A stretch of DNA of 64,000 nt, from contig JADGPF010000071.1 in assembly GCA_017882585.1 (NCBI GenBank), positions 1 to 64,000 of the forward strand. Direction: 5' to 3'. The position numbers and the translations under genes are program-made. The DNA is from Thermoleophilia bacterium (GTDB lineage Bacteria > Actinomycetota > Thermoleophilia > Miltoncostaeales > Miltoncostaeaceae). The notes below the pieces were generated by a model. The model was not told the origin of the DNA. It saw only the letters and a program-made list of their open reading frames with translations, and ran no database searches. Positions within the stretch are counted from its first letter, which is position 1; every line of letters begins with the position of its first letter. Shown here piece after piece: positions 8,103 to 15,359 of the stretch.

Positions 8103-8175
8103 CTCCTCGGGCTGGACTCGAACCAGCAACCCTTCGATTAACAGTCGAATGCTCTGCCAATTGAGCTACCGAGGA
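8103..8175 (-). tRNA. tRNA-Asn (anticodon GTT)
   Basis: The 73-base cloverleaf folds completely: acceptor TCCTCGG/CCGAGGA, D-arm GCTC/GAGC, anticodon stem TTCGA/TCGAA around loop CTGTTAA with anticodon GTT, variable loop GGGTT, T-arm GCTGG/CCAGC, discriminator G. CCA is not encoded. Its 3' half is the integration target of the island to its left. Confidence 0.97.
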
Positions 8176-8215
8176 ATGCGGGAGGCGGGTGGCATCGTAG
8201 CGAATCGGTTCTGGC

Positions 8216-8899
8216 TTAGGGAACCGCACGGCCTCCGGCTGCCGGACCGAACTCGTGGAGGTAGATCACTGGGCCCTGCTCATCGGGGCGCTGGGCAATA
8301 CGCCGCTCATAACGTCGGTACTCCCACCCCGATTCCACCAGAGCATCCACGAGTGCATTCGCATCTGGGCGACGTGGGTCGGCAATCAGGACAGACGTCG
8401 AGGGTGCTGCAACGCGGCCGATGAGTCCGGCCAGCTGCGCCGCATGCCGCCGTTCATAAGCGACGTCTGCGCCGATGATCAGGTCGAATGGCCCCCGGGC
8501 GAACAGTTCATTCGGGGCACAGGACCAGTCGACTTCAAGGGTGTCCAGCTCACCGAGTCCGGCGGCCGCCGCGTTGGCACGCGCGAAGGCGAGTGCGACC
8601 GGATACCAGTCGGTCGCCAGCGGACGTGCACCACGTGCGAGTGCGACCATGCTGGGCAGCGACAGGCCGGCGCCAAGTTCGAGGACGCGTGCGCCGGCGA
8701 TGTCGCGCCAGACGAGTTCCGCGGCGAGGGCCCGACCCGACGGCCACAGGTCTGCCCAGTACGGCAGCCGCTGGTCGTCGGCATACTCGGTCTCATCGAT
8801 CAGTTCCTCCGCAGACCGCGGGTGGGTGATCGTGAACGCGAGCTCGGCGACGTGGACCGTCTCGGTGACCAGATCGAAGTCCTGCGGAAACGAAATCAC
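8216..8899 (-). CDS. SAM-dependent methyltransferase (Methyltransf_16-like)
   Basis: This 227-residue protein is a class I methyltransferase. Motif I is VLELGAGLSLPSM at about residues 71-83, followed by an acidic residue in ATDWYP, a VDW segment near 122-124, and DLIIGADVAYE at about 141-151, where family 16 lysine methyltransferases have a D(V/L)xY motif. The N-terminal PYWADLWPSGRALA is also typical of this family, which includes protein-lysine methyltransferases. The start is a GTG. The substrate is unknown. The gene is divergent from the acidic zinc-ribbon protein. Confidence 0.8.
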   Translation of the reverse strand: MISFPQDFDLVTETVHVAELAFTITHPRSAEELIDETEYADDQRLPYWADLWPSGRALAAELVWRDIAGARVLELGAGLSLPSMVALARGARPLATDWYPVALAFARANAAAAGLGELDTLEVDWSCAPNELFARGPFDLIIGADVAYERRHAAQLAGLIGRVAAPSTSVLIADPRRPDANALVDALVESGWEYRRYERRIAQRPDEQGPVIYLHEFGPAAGGRAVP

Positions 8900-8982
8900 G
8901 GCGAGGAATCGTATCCGGCTCGCGAGGCCGTGCGAGTCTCGCTATCCTCCATCGGTCGATCGCAAGCGGTGAGGAGCGTTGG

Positions 8983-9453
8983 ATGAGTGAGGAAACCGAG
9001 GGCGTGGCTGAGGTGCAGGTCGAGGAGACCACCGACCCCGCCGCTGTGGCCGTCGAAGAGGCGCCCGAAACAGAGGCCGTGGCCGTCGAAGACGCGCCTG
9101 AAGATGATCCTGTGGCCGTCGTCGACACCGAAGCCGCGGCCCACGAACCGGCGGATGAGCGCGAGCCCGAGGCACCGGAGCTCGAGGCCGTCGTGCCCGA
9201 GATCGATGCCGTCGTGTCCGAGCAGCCCGTACCCCAGGCTGCAGCGGGGCGCCGTGAGGCACAGCTCTACCTGTGCGAGCGTGGCCATCGGACGCTGATC
9301 CTGTGGGGCGAGCCGCCCTTGACGTGCAACGCACGCAAGACGCGCAATGAGGTCTGCGGCCTGACGCTGTACCACTCGACCGAACTTCCCGAGCAGGTGC
9401 AGAAGGCGCTGAACCCGATCAAGGCGTCGAAGAAGAAGTCCGGCAAGAAGTAG
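8983..9453 (+). CDS. Small acidic protein with C-terminal zinc-ribbon-like motif
   Basis: The 156-residue protein starts at an ATG preceded by a GAGGAG site. Residues 1-85 are low-complexity and strongly acidic (Glu, Asp, Ala, Val, Pro), likely disordered. Residues about 92-128 contain LYLCERGHRTLILW, a second Cys in LTCN and a third in EVCGL, which could form a Cys/His metal site. The tail is lysine-rich (KASKKKSGKK). The opposite charges of head and tail suggest an interaction with nucleic acid or a partner protein, but no function is known to me. A strong hairpin terminator follows. Confidence 0.7.
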   Translation: MSEETEGVAEVQVEETTDPAAVAVEEAPETEAVAVEDAPEDDPVAVVDTEAAAHEPADEREPEAPELEAVVPEIDAVVSEQPVPQAAAGRREAQLYLCERGHRTLILWGEPPLTCNARKTRNEVCGLTLYHSTELPEQVQKALNPIKASKKKSGKK

Positions 9454-9483
9454 CCCGGCGCCCACGGGACCCGCAGAACCCTT

Positions 9484-9511
9484 GAAGGGCCGGGAGAAAT
9501 CCCGGCCCTTC
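9484..9511 (+). terminator. 12-bp perfect hairpin terminator
   Basis: The stem GAAGGGCCGGGA pairs perfectly with TCCCGGCCCTTC around a GAAA loop. The sequence after it (GTCGTTGCG) has no T-run, so it may be an actinobacterial-type terminator. It sits between two convergent genes, 30 bases after the acidic protein. Confidence 0.7.
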
Positions 9512-9528
9512 GTCGTTGCGGGTGCCGG

Positions 9529-11322
9529 TCAGTCCTGCTCGGCGACCTCGACCATCCGGGTCATCTCCTCGAACCCGGCATCCCAGACATCCGCTCGGGT
9601 AAGGTCGACGCCGAGCGGCAACAGGAGTTCCGCGGGCGCCTGTGACCCACCGGATGCAAGGAACGCCAGATAGCGATCGGCGAAGGCCGGGCCCTGCTCG
9701 CGATACTGCGCGTACAGCGCAAGCGTGGTGAGGTGCGCGAACGCGTACGCGTACGTGTAGAAGCGCGTCGAGATGAAGTGCGGGATGTAGCTCCAGCCGA
9801 ATCGGTACCCGTCGGGAAGGGCGATGGTGTCACCGTAATAGGCGCGGTTGGCGTCGAGCCAGATCTCGGACAGGCGTTCGGCCGTAAGCGTCGTTCCCTC
9901 GCGCCGCGCCGCGTAGGCGCGTTGCTCGTAGCGTGCGAGCACCGTTTGGCGGAAGACGGTCGCAAACGACCCTTCGACGCGCTCACAGACGAGCGCACGA
10001 CGTGTGTCGGGGTCGCTTTCGGTCTCGAGCAGGTGGTCAAAGGTCAGCAGCTCGGCGAACGTCGAGGGAACTTCGGCCAAAGCGAGGCCGGTGTGCATCG
10101 ACAGGGCCGACTGCCGCTCGGCCGAGAGCGTGAAGTGCATTCCATGGCCGAGCTCGTGGGCCAGCGTCATGACATCGTTCATCTGGTCGGTAAAGTTCAT
10201 CAGCACGTACGCTGGCGCGTCCTGGGCCACGGGCGCGCAGAACGCGCCGCCGCGCTTGCCGACACGGGGTTCCGCGTCGACGCGGCGGTCACTAAAGAAA
10301 CCACCCGCGACCGTTGCAATCCTGGGTGAGAAGCGCCCGAACGCGGTCTCGACCAGATCGCGGGCCTCGAGGAACTCGACCGCGCGGCCGGTGCCGATCG
10401 GCGCATACTGGTCCCAGAACTCGAGCCGGTCCAGACCGAGGATGGCGGCCTTCGCGCGGAACCACCGTTGGGCCAGGCCGTAATGCGCCTCGACGGCCTT
10501 CATCATCCGCTCGACAACGACGCCGTCGAGCTCGTTGTGGAGGTGCGTCCGGTCCATGGGGTCCGCATGGCCGCGCAGCTTGTCCAGGGACAGCCGGTCA
10601 CCCACGAGCGTGTCGTAGACCTGCGCCAGCGTCTCGGTTTCCGGCTCGAGCCCGGCGTAGAGAGTCTCCAGCGAGCGGCGCCGCAGCTCGCGGTCGCGAT
10701 CACGCACGTGGGCGAGCAGCCGGTCGATGGTGTGCGGTGCGGGGCCGTCGCCGGCATCGAACTCCACCTCGAGTGTCGAGGTGATGCGGCCAAATAGCGC
10801 TTGCCAGGCGCTGACCGCGGCTGGCTCGCGCTCGGCGAGCATGCGCTCCTCCGGCTCACTCAACATGAACGGCGCGAACCGGCGAGCCGCTCGCAGGTAG
10901 TGCGCGTCGGCGGCCAACTCAGGGGCCGCCGCGACCGCCGAGGCCTGCGGTTCGGGCAGCGCGAGCCACTCGAGATCGAAGAAGCGCACGGCGTTGCCGG
11001 CGTCCACCATGCCACGGTCGATCGCGGACGAGAGGTCCCGGTTTTCGGGATCGGTCACATCGGTGGCCTCCCGCAAGTGCGCGTACGAGGCGGCGCGTGA
11101 GAGCATGTTCTCGATTTCGGCCAGTTCCGCAAGCGCCGCCGCCAGGTCGGCGGGCGTGATTGTCGCCAAGGAGCCGCGGTAGCGGGACTCGAATCCGCGA
11201 GCGCGGGCAATTCCGGCATCCAGCAGGGCGCGGGCATCGTCGGCGCTGGCAACCAGGGGGGAGAGGTCCCAGCGCACGCCTTCTGCGTTCGGACCCGGAG
11301 GCGAAGTGTTGGCGGTCGTCAT
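9529..11322 (-). CDS. pepF: M3 family oligoendopeptidase F
   Basis: This 597-residue zinc metallopeptidase cleaves short peptides in the cytoplasm. The catalytic HELGHGMH motif is at about residues 389-396, with the two zinc-binding His and the catalytic Glu. The third zinc ligand Glu lies in the helix with LALAEVPSTFAE about 25 residues later. The N-terminal half is helical, as in the M3B family (WDLSPLVASADDARALL, ENMLSRAASYAHLR). The C-terminal FGWSYIPHFISTRFYTYAYAF segment is also characteristic. Length fits the family. It overlaps the upstream PHP gene by four bases (ATGA), so the two are translated together. Confidence 0.93.
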   Translation of the reverse strand: MTTANTSPPGPNAEGVRWDLSPLVASADDARALLDAGIARARGFESRYRGSLATITPADLAAALAELAEIENMLSRAASYAHLREATDVTDPENRDLSSAIDRGMVDAGNAVRFFDLEWLALPEPQASAVAAAPELAADAHYLRAARRFAPFMLSEPEERMLAEREPAAVSAWQALFGRITSTLEVEFDAGDGPAPHTIDRLLAHVRDRDRELRRRSLETLYAGLEPETETLAQVYDTLVGDRLSLDKLRGHADPMDRTHLHNELDGVVVERMMKAVEAHYGLAQRWFRAKAAILGLDRLEFWDQYAPIGTGRAVEFLEARDLVETAFGRFSPRIATVAGGFFSDRRVDAEPRVGKRGGAFCAPVAQDAPAYVLMNFTDQMNDVMTLAHELGHGMHFTLSAERQSALSMHTGLALAEVPSTFAELLTFDHLLETESDPDTRRALVCERVEGSFATVFRQTVLARYEQRAYAARREGTTLTAERLSEIWLDANRAYYGDTIALPDGYRFGWSYIPHFISTRFYTYAYAFAHLTTLALYAQYREQGPAFADRYLAFLASGGSQAPAELLLPLGVDLTRADVWDAGFEEMTRMVEVAEQD

Positions 11323-12182
11323 GGCGTCGAGGCTACACGCTCGCGCAGGGCGCGGCGGACGAGGTCGGCGACCCCTGGCGGCAGCGCGGGGTCACCGGTG
11401 TCGCCTAGGTCGCTGCGTCCAACGTCGGGCCCGTGATAGTCGGAGCCGCCCGTCGCGATGAGGCCCAGGCGCCGGGCGATCCTCGCGAACCCGTCGTGCT
11501 GCTCTGGCGTGTGCTCGGCCCGGTACACCTCGATCCCCCAGAGCCCGAGATGGCGCAGATGGGCGGCATACGACTCCAGGCCGCGCATCCCGAGTCGTAG
11601 CGACCCGGGATGCGCAAGCGCCGCAACCCCACCCGCGTCGGCCACGAAGCCGAGCGTCGTTGCCGGGTCGAAGAGGTCGTGAGGCACGTAGGCCGGCCCG
11701 TCGTCACCGAGATACCGCGCGAACGCGTCGGCGCGGTCGGTCGCGTGCCCGGCAGCGACCAGGGCATCGGCCAGGTGCGGTCGGCCGACCGAGCTGCCGA
11801 CTCGCGCATGCACGGTGACCATGTCGATCGGGGCCCCGAGCGCGGCCAGCTTATCGGCGATTGCGGCGGCTCGGAGCTCGCGGGCACGTTGCAGCTCACC
11901 GAGAGCATCGAGCAGTCGGGGGGGATCTGGGGTCGGGAGGTATGCGACCAGGTGTAACTGGCCGTGCGGAGGACGCACGCTCAGCTCGACGCCCGGGATC
12001 ACGCGCACCCCCAAGCGCTGACCGGCGCCGATCGCCTCAGGCAGCCCGGCGACCGTGTCGTGATCGGTAATCGCGAGCACCGCGACGCCACGCCGTGCGG
12101 CGCGCGCAACGACATCGGTCGGCGTCTGAGCCCCGTCCGACGCGCACGTATGGGCATGCAGGTCAACGATCACGATCGCCAT
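11319..12182 (-). CDS. PHP domain phosphoesterase (TrpH/YciV-like)
   Basis: The 287-residue protein has the metal-binding PHP motifs: DLHAHTCASDG near the N-terminus, AITDHDTVAG at about 40-49, PGVELS at about 63-68, ALAHPG near 185, and GGSDYHGPD near 245. Members of this subfamily hydrolyse nucleotide bisphosphates or trim RNA 5' ends. I chose the ATG at 12182 because the DLHAHT motif normally starts within ten residues of the N-terminus; the frame is open further upstream but that part runs over the divergent gene's promoter. It is the first gene of a two-gene unit with pepF. Confidence 0.85.
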   Translation of the reverse strand: MAIVIVDLHAHTCASDGAQTPTDVVARAARRGVAVLAITDHDTVAGLPEAIGAGQRLGVRVIPGVELSVRPPHGQLHLVAYLPTPDPPRLLDALGELQRARELRAAAIADKLAALGAPIDMVTVHARVGSSVGRPHLADALVAAGHATDRADAFARYLGDDGPAYVPHDLFDPATTLGFVADAGGVAALAHPGSLRLGMRGLESYAAHLRHLGLWGIEVYRAEHTPEQHDGFARIARRLGLIATGGSDYHGPDVGRSDLGDTGDPALPPGVADLVRRALRERVASTP

Positions 12183-12252
12183 GCTCGCGCCCGGCCCGGA
12201 CAACACCACCCGGGCCGCGTCGCGCGCGGGTGCTCGGCTAATCTGCAGTGTC

Positions 12253-12582
12253 ATGGCCCGCCGCTCGTCTGAGAACACCCGTCTGGTCTACTCCTCCGAG
12301 GTGGGGCGGGTCAGTGAGCCGCAGCGCACGCACGCGTCGGGACCCCCGACCGACGGCATCGTCCGGGTTTCGCGCACCTCGTCGGGCCGCAAGGGCAAGA
12401 CGGTCACGCTGATCACTGGGGTCCCTCACGCGGACTCGGGCGAGTTGGTGCGCGAGCTAAAGCGGCTGTGCGGGTCCGGCGGCGCCGTCAAGGACGGCGT
12501 GGTGGAGATCCAGGGCGATCACCGCGCGAAGGTCGTCGCGCACCTGGACGGGCGCTACCGGGTCAAGCTGGCGGGCGGCTAG
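12253..12582 (+). CDS. SUI1/eIF1-like translation factor (YciH family)
   Basis: The 109-residue protein has a basic, flexible N-terminus and a C-terminal SUI1 domain: GIVRVSRTSSGRKGKTVTLITGVP at about 35-58, then ELVRELKRLCGSGGAVKDGVVEIQGDHRAKVVAHL. The GRKGK and KRLCGSGG signatures are characteristic of YciH-type proteins, which resemble eukaryotic eIF1 and can affect start selection. The ATG start is 70 bases from the divergent PHP gene. Its stop overlaps the end of the convergent Ppx/GppA gene by four bases. Confidence 0.88.
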   Translation: MARRSSENTRLVYSSEVGRVSEPQRTHASGPPTDGIVRVSRTSSGRKGKTVTLITGVPHADSGELVRELKRLCGSGGAVKDGVVEIQGDHRAKVVAHLDGRYRVKLAGG

Positions 12583-14123
12583 GCCGCCTCGACGGCCCTG
12601 CCGACGAGCGCGACGGGGTGTCCGAACACGCGCTCGAGGTATGGGGCTTCCTGCTCGGCCGACCACAACGCCAACGACGGGTCGCCCACGCAGTCGACCT
12701 GGAACTCGAGCACCGTGCCGGTGAGCCGGCTGCGCAGGTCGTGGACCTGGCCTGCCTTGGCCCGCTCGAGCTGCTCGGCCAGGCGCAGCAGCGCGACCCC
12801 CCGCGCGAAGATCTCCTCGTCGCCCGGCTGGAGGACCTCCCGGTACGGGTCGAGAGACGGGATGCCCTTGCGGTGCCCGCGGACCATGCTGGAGATGAGG
12901 GCGATCTCGCGGTGGTGGAAGCCGGGAAGGCCGGCGTTGAGGACCAGGTACTCCGAATGCCGGTGGTGCGCGGAATAGTCGACGAGCACGCCGACGTCGT
13001 GCAGCATCGCCGCCGCCCACAGCAGCTCACGCTCGCTCGGGTTGCCCGGGTGCAGGCCGGCGCCCGCGGTCGCATCGAAGCCCATCAGCGCGACGCGGGC
13101 GATCTGCTCTGCGTGCTCGCGGTCGTATCCGAGGCCCTCGGCGGCGTTGATGACCGAAGTGCGGCGGACGTCGGGCAGCAGCGGTGGATCCGTGGGCGCC
13201 AGGTAGTGCTCAAGGAACACACCTTCGCGCAGCCCCTGGCCGCACACGTCAACAACGTCGGAGCCCACCGCGCGCATGATCTCGTCGATCGCGAGCGCCG
13301 CCGCCAGGATGATGTCGGCGCGGTCCGCGCGCAGGCCGGGCAGACGGGAGCGCTGACTGGCCGGCAGATCCACGAGCGTGTCGATCGTTGTCGCCAGCGC
13401 CTGCCGGGACATTCGGTGGCCGTTGGGGTCGATCAGCGGACTGCGCTCGGCCCGCTGCTGCATGACCGCAAGGGTCCGCAGCGAACCGCCGATACCGACG
13501 ACCCGCCCGTCGCCGCCGATCCAGTCGAACGACGCCAGGGAGTTGCGTACGTGGGCGCGCAGCGCCGCGATCTGGTTCGCGTCGCGCTGGTCGCCGCTCA
13601 GAAACGCCTCGGTGAGCCGCACGGCGCCGAGTGGTGCGCTCATGCTCCGCGACAGCTGCCGCGCATCGACCCGGCCGACCTGCATCGACCCGCCGCCCAG
13701 GTCCATGAACCAGCCGTCGGCGAGCGTACTGCCGTTGACGACCCCCAGATACCCGTAGCGCGCTTCCTGCTCGGCCGAGAGCACGCGGACGACCAGGCGT
13801 CCGACCGACAGGACCTCGAGCACGTCGCGTTGGTTGACCGCGTCACGGACCGCAGAGGTTGCGACCACGTCGACTGTCTGAATGCCGGCCGCATCGCAAT
13901 AGGCCGCGTAGAGGTGCGCCGCCCGATCGGCGCGCGCAAGCGCCGCCGGGGCGACGCGGCCGTCGACGGTGCCCTCGGACAGGCGCACGGGCTCGCGAAT
14001 CTCGTCGACAAGCCGGAACCAACGTCCCGGGACATACCGGTAGATCACGAGGCGAAATGAGTTGGAGCCCATATCGATGACGGCCCGCGTTCGCTCCTCG
14101 TGGATATGAGAACCGATCGTCAT
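12579..14123 (-). CDS. Ppx/GppA exopolyphosphatase family protein
   Basis: The 514-residue protein begins with the sugar-kinase/actin-fold phosphate motif VIDMGSNSFRLVIYRY, then has WFMDLGGGSMQVG near 145 and the second phosphate loop VVGIGGSLRTLA near 205. These are the hallmarks of enzymes that hydrolyse polyphosphate or pppGpp. The C-terminal part contains an HD-like segment (WAAAMLHDVGVLVDY), as in longer Ppx proteins. The ATG at 14123 (MTIGSHIHEE) is the only start just ahead of the actin-fold motif. It is followed by the stop of rnd, 19 bases away on the same strand. Ppx and GppA activities cannot be told apart from sequence. Confidence 0.88.
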   Translation of the reverse strand: MTIGSHIHEERTRAVIDMGSNSFRLVIYRYVPGRWFRLVDEIREPVRLSEGTVDGRVAPAALARADRAAHLYAAYCDAAGIQTVDVVATSAVRDAVNQRDVLEVLSVGRLVVRVLSAEQEARYGYLGVVNGSTLADGWFMDLGGGSMQVGRVDARQLSRSMSAPLGAVRLTEAFLSGDQRDANQIAALRAHVRNSLASFDWIGGDGRVVGIGGSLRTLAVMQQRAERSPLIDPNGHRMSRQALATTIDTLVDLPASQRSRLPGLRADRADIILAAALAIDEIMRAVGSDVVDVCGQGLREGVFLEHYLAPTDPPLLPDVRRTSVINAAEGLGYDREHAEQIARVALMGFDATAGAGLHPGNPSERELLWAAAMLHDVGVLVDYSAHHRHSEYLVLNAGLPGFHHREIALISSMVRGHRKGIPSLDPYREVLQPGDEEIFARGVALLRLAEQLERAKAGQVHDLRSRLTGTVLEFQVDCVGDPSLALWSAEQEAPYLERVFGHPVALVGRAVEAA

Positions 14124-14142
14124 CGCACCGCGGGGACGGGAA

Positions 14143-15339
14143 TCAATGCTCGGGGTCGCGCGGGATCTCCCGCAGGAATGGACGCGTCGCCGCGGGCGCC
14201 AAGGCGATTCGCCCGTCGGCAAGATCGCGCAGGGGCCTGCCGGCGATCTCGAATCGCCAGCCGACGGCAAGCGGGGAATCCGGGACCTCCCTGGCGCCGA
14301 TTTCGCCCCACAGGAACGTCTCGATCTCGTCGCGCGTCGCGACGAGGCTCGGAGCCAGGTCCGCCTCCGCGGCCCGTGCAGTGACGAGAATCTGCCCGAG
14401 GGGTCCGAGCGTGTCCATCCGAGCCTGCAGCTCGGTGCCCGGGGCCGGCGGGAGATGGATTGGGTCGGCAGCGGCGCCCTCGGCAATTGCCGCAAGCATG
14501 CCGTCCAGGTCCGCTTGGCGCATGCGCTCCGGCAACCCGCGCTCTCCGGCGAGCTGGCCCGTGGTCTTCGGACGCCGTCTGGCGATCTCCAACAATGTGC
14601 GGTCCGGAACGATCCAGGCGGTCGGCCGGTCGCGACGGGCGGCTTCCCGCTCACGCCACCCGGCAAGCGCCCTGAGAATCGCGCGATCCGCCGGCGAAAG
14701 CTTGCCCTGTCCCTTGACCCGGCGCCAGACCTCGGTCGGTTCCGGGACCCAGCGCGAATCCGGTCCATACCGCCGGACCATCTCCTCAGCAATCCACGAC
14801 GTGCGCCTGAGACGGTCGGCCCTCGCGAGGAATTCGTCGGCGAGCGCAACCAGGTGGGCGACATCGGCCGCCGCATACGTGAGCTGGCGTTCGGTCAGGG
14901 GCCTGCGGCTCCAGTCCGTGTACTGCTCCCCCTTGTCAAGCTTGACCTTCAGGCCGCGCTCGAGCAGGACACCAAGGCCCTGTCCGGCACCGATCCCGAT
15001 GAATCCGGCGGCGAGCTGGACGTCCATCACCCGGTGGGGTCGCGTGCCGAATTGCATGCCCAGCAACGTCAAGTCCGACGACGGTGCATGCATCACGACG
15101 TCGACGTCTGGATCCGCGACGAGCGCCGCGATCGGGGCGAGGGGTGCACCCTCGACGGGATCTACCAGGTGGACGCGCCCATCGATTGCGACTTGGGCAA
15201 GGCAGGCCATCGGCGCGTAGGTGCGCTCCCACAGGAACTCGAAATCGAGCGCGATCCGGCCGTGCTCGTGTGCGGCGGCCACAACGGCGGCCACCCCGCC
15301 GGGGTCCCTGATGACCTCTGAGGTCGTTGGAGGTGTCAC
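14143..15339 (-). CDS. rnd: Ribonuclease D (DEDD exonuclease with HRDC domain)
   Basis: This 398-residue protein has the 3'-5' exonuclease fold. Exo I is IALDFEFLWERTYAP (Asp and Glu metal ligands), Exo II is in DVVMHAPSSDLTLLG, and Exo III is TYAAADVAHLVAL with the YxxxD pattern; before it is the RNase D signature YTDWSRRPLTERQ. An HRDC helical domain (about 205-285) includes LSPADRAILRALAGWRE. RNase D trims tRNA and other stable RNA 3' ends. It is divergent from the ABC-F gene, and the two start regions overlap, so they share a very short promoter region. Ppx/GppA follows. Confidence 0.9.
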   Translation of the reverse strand: MTPPTTSEVIRDPGGVAAVVAAAHEHGRIALDFEFLWERTYAPMACLAQVAIDGRVHLVDPVEGAPLAPIAALVADPDVDVVMHAPSSDLTLLGMQFGTRPHRVMDVQLAAGFIGIGAGQGLGVLLERGLKVKLDKGEQYTDWSRRPLTERQLTYAAADVAHLVALADEFLARADRLRRTSWIAEEMVRRYGPDSRWVPEPTEVWRRVKGQGKLSPADRAILRALAGWREREAARRDRPTAWIVPDRTLLEIARRRPKTTGQLAGERGLPERMRQADLDGMLAAIAEGAAADPIHLPPAPGTELQARMDTLGPLGQILVTARAAEADLAPSLVATRDEIETFLWGEIGAREVPDSPLAVGWRFEIAGRPLRDLADGRIALAPAATRPFLREIPRDPEH

Positions 15340-15359
15340 GGTCGCTACCCTACCCGCTT

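Larger units (their letters stand above)
3436..8138. mobile_element. Decayed integrative island in tRNA-Asn, about 4.66 kb
   Basis: A perfect 39-base direct repeat bounds this segment: 3436-3474 and 8100-8138. The right copy is the 3' part of an intact tRNA-Asn gene and the left copy is a detached duplicate, the usual signature of site-specific insertion into a tRNA. The island contains an ice-binding protein, an L,D-transpeptidase, a proline-rich exported protein and a truncated integrase next to the tRNA. The integrase has lost its N-terminal part, so the element is probably immobile. A second integrase remnant directly outside the left repeat suggests an older neighbouring insertion at the same site. 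Confidence 0.75.

Noticed and set aside
14124-14876. Open extension of the Ppx/GppA frame upstream
   Set aside because: It overlaps rnd in another frame; the family start motif sits just after 14123.
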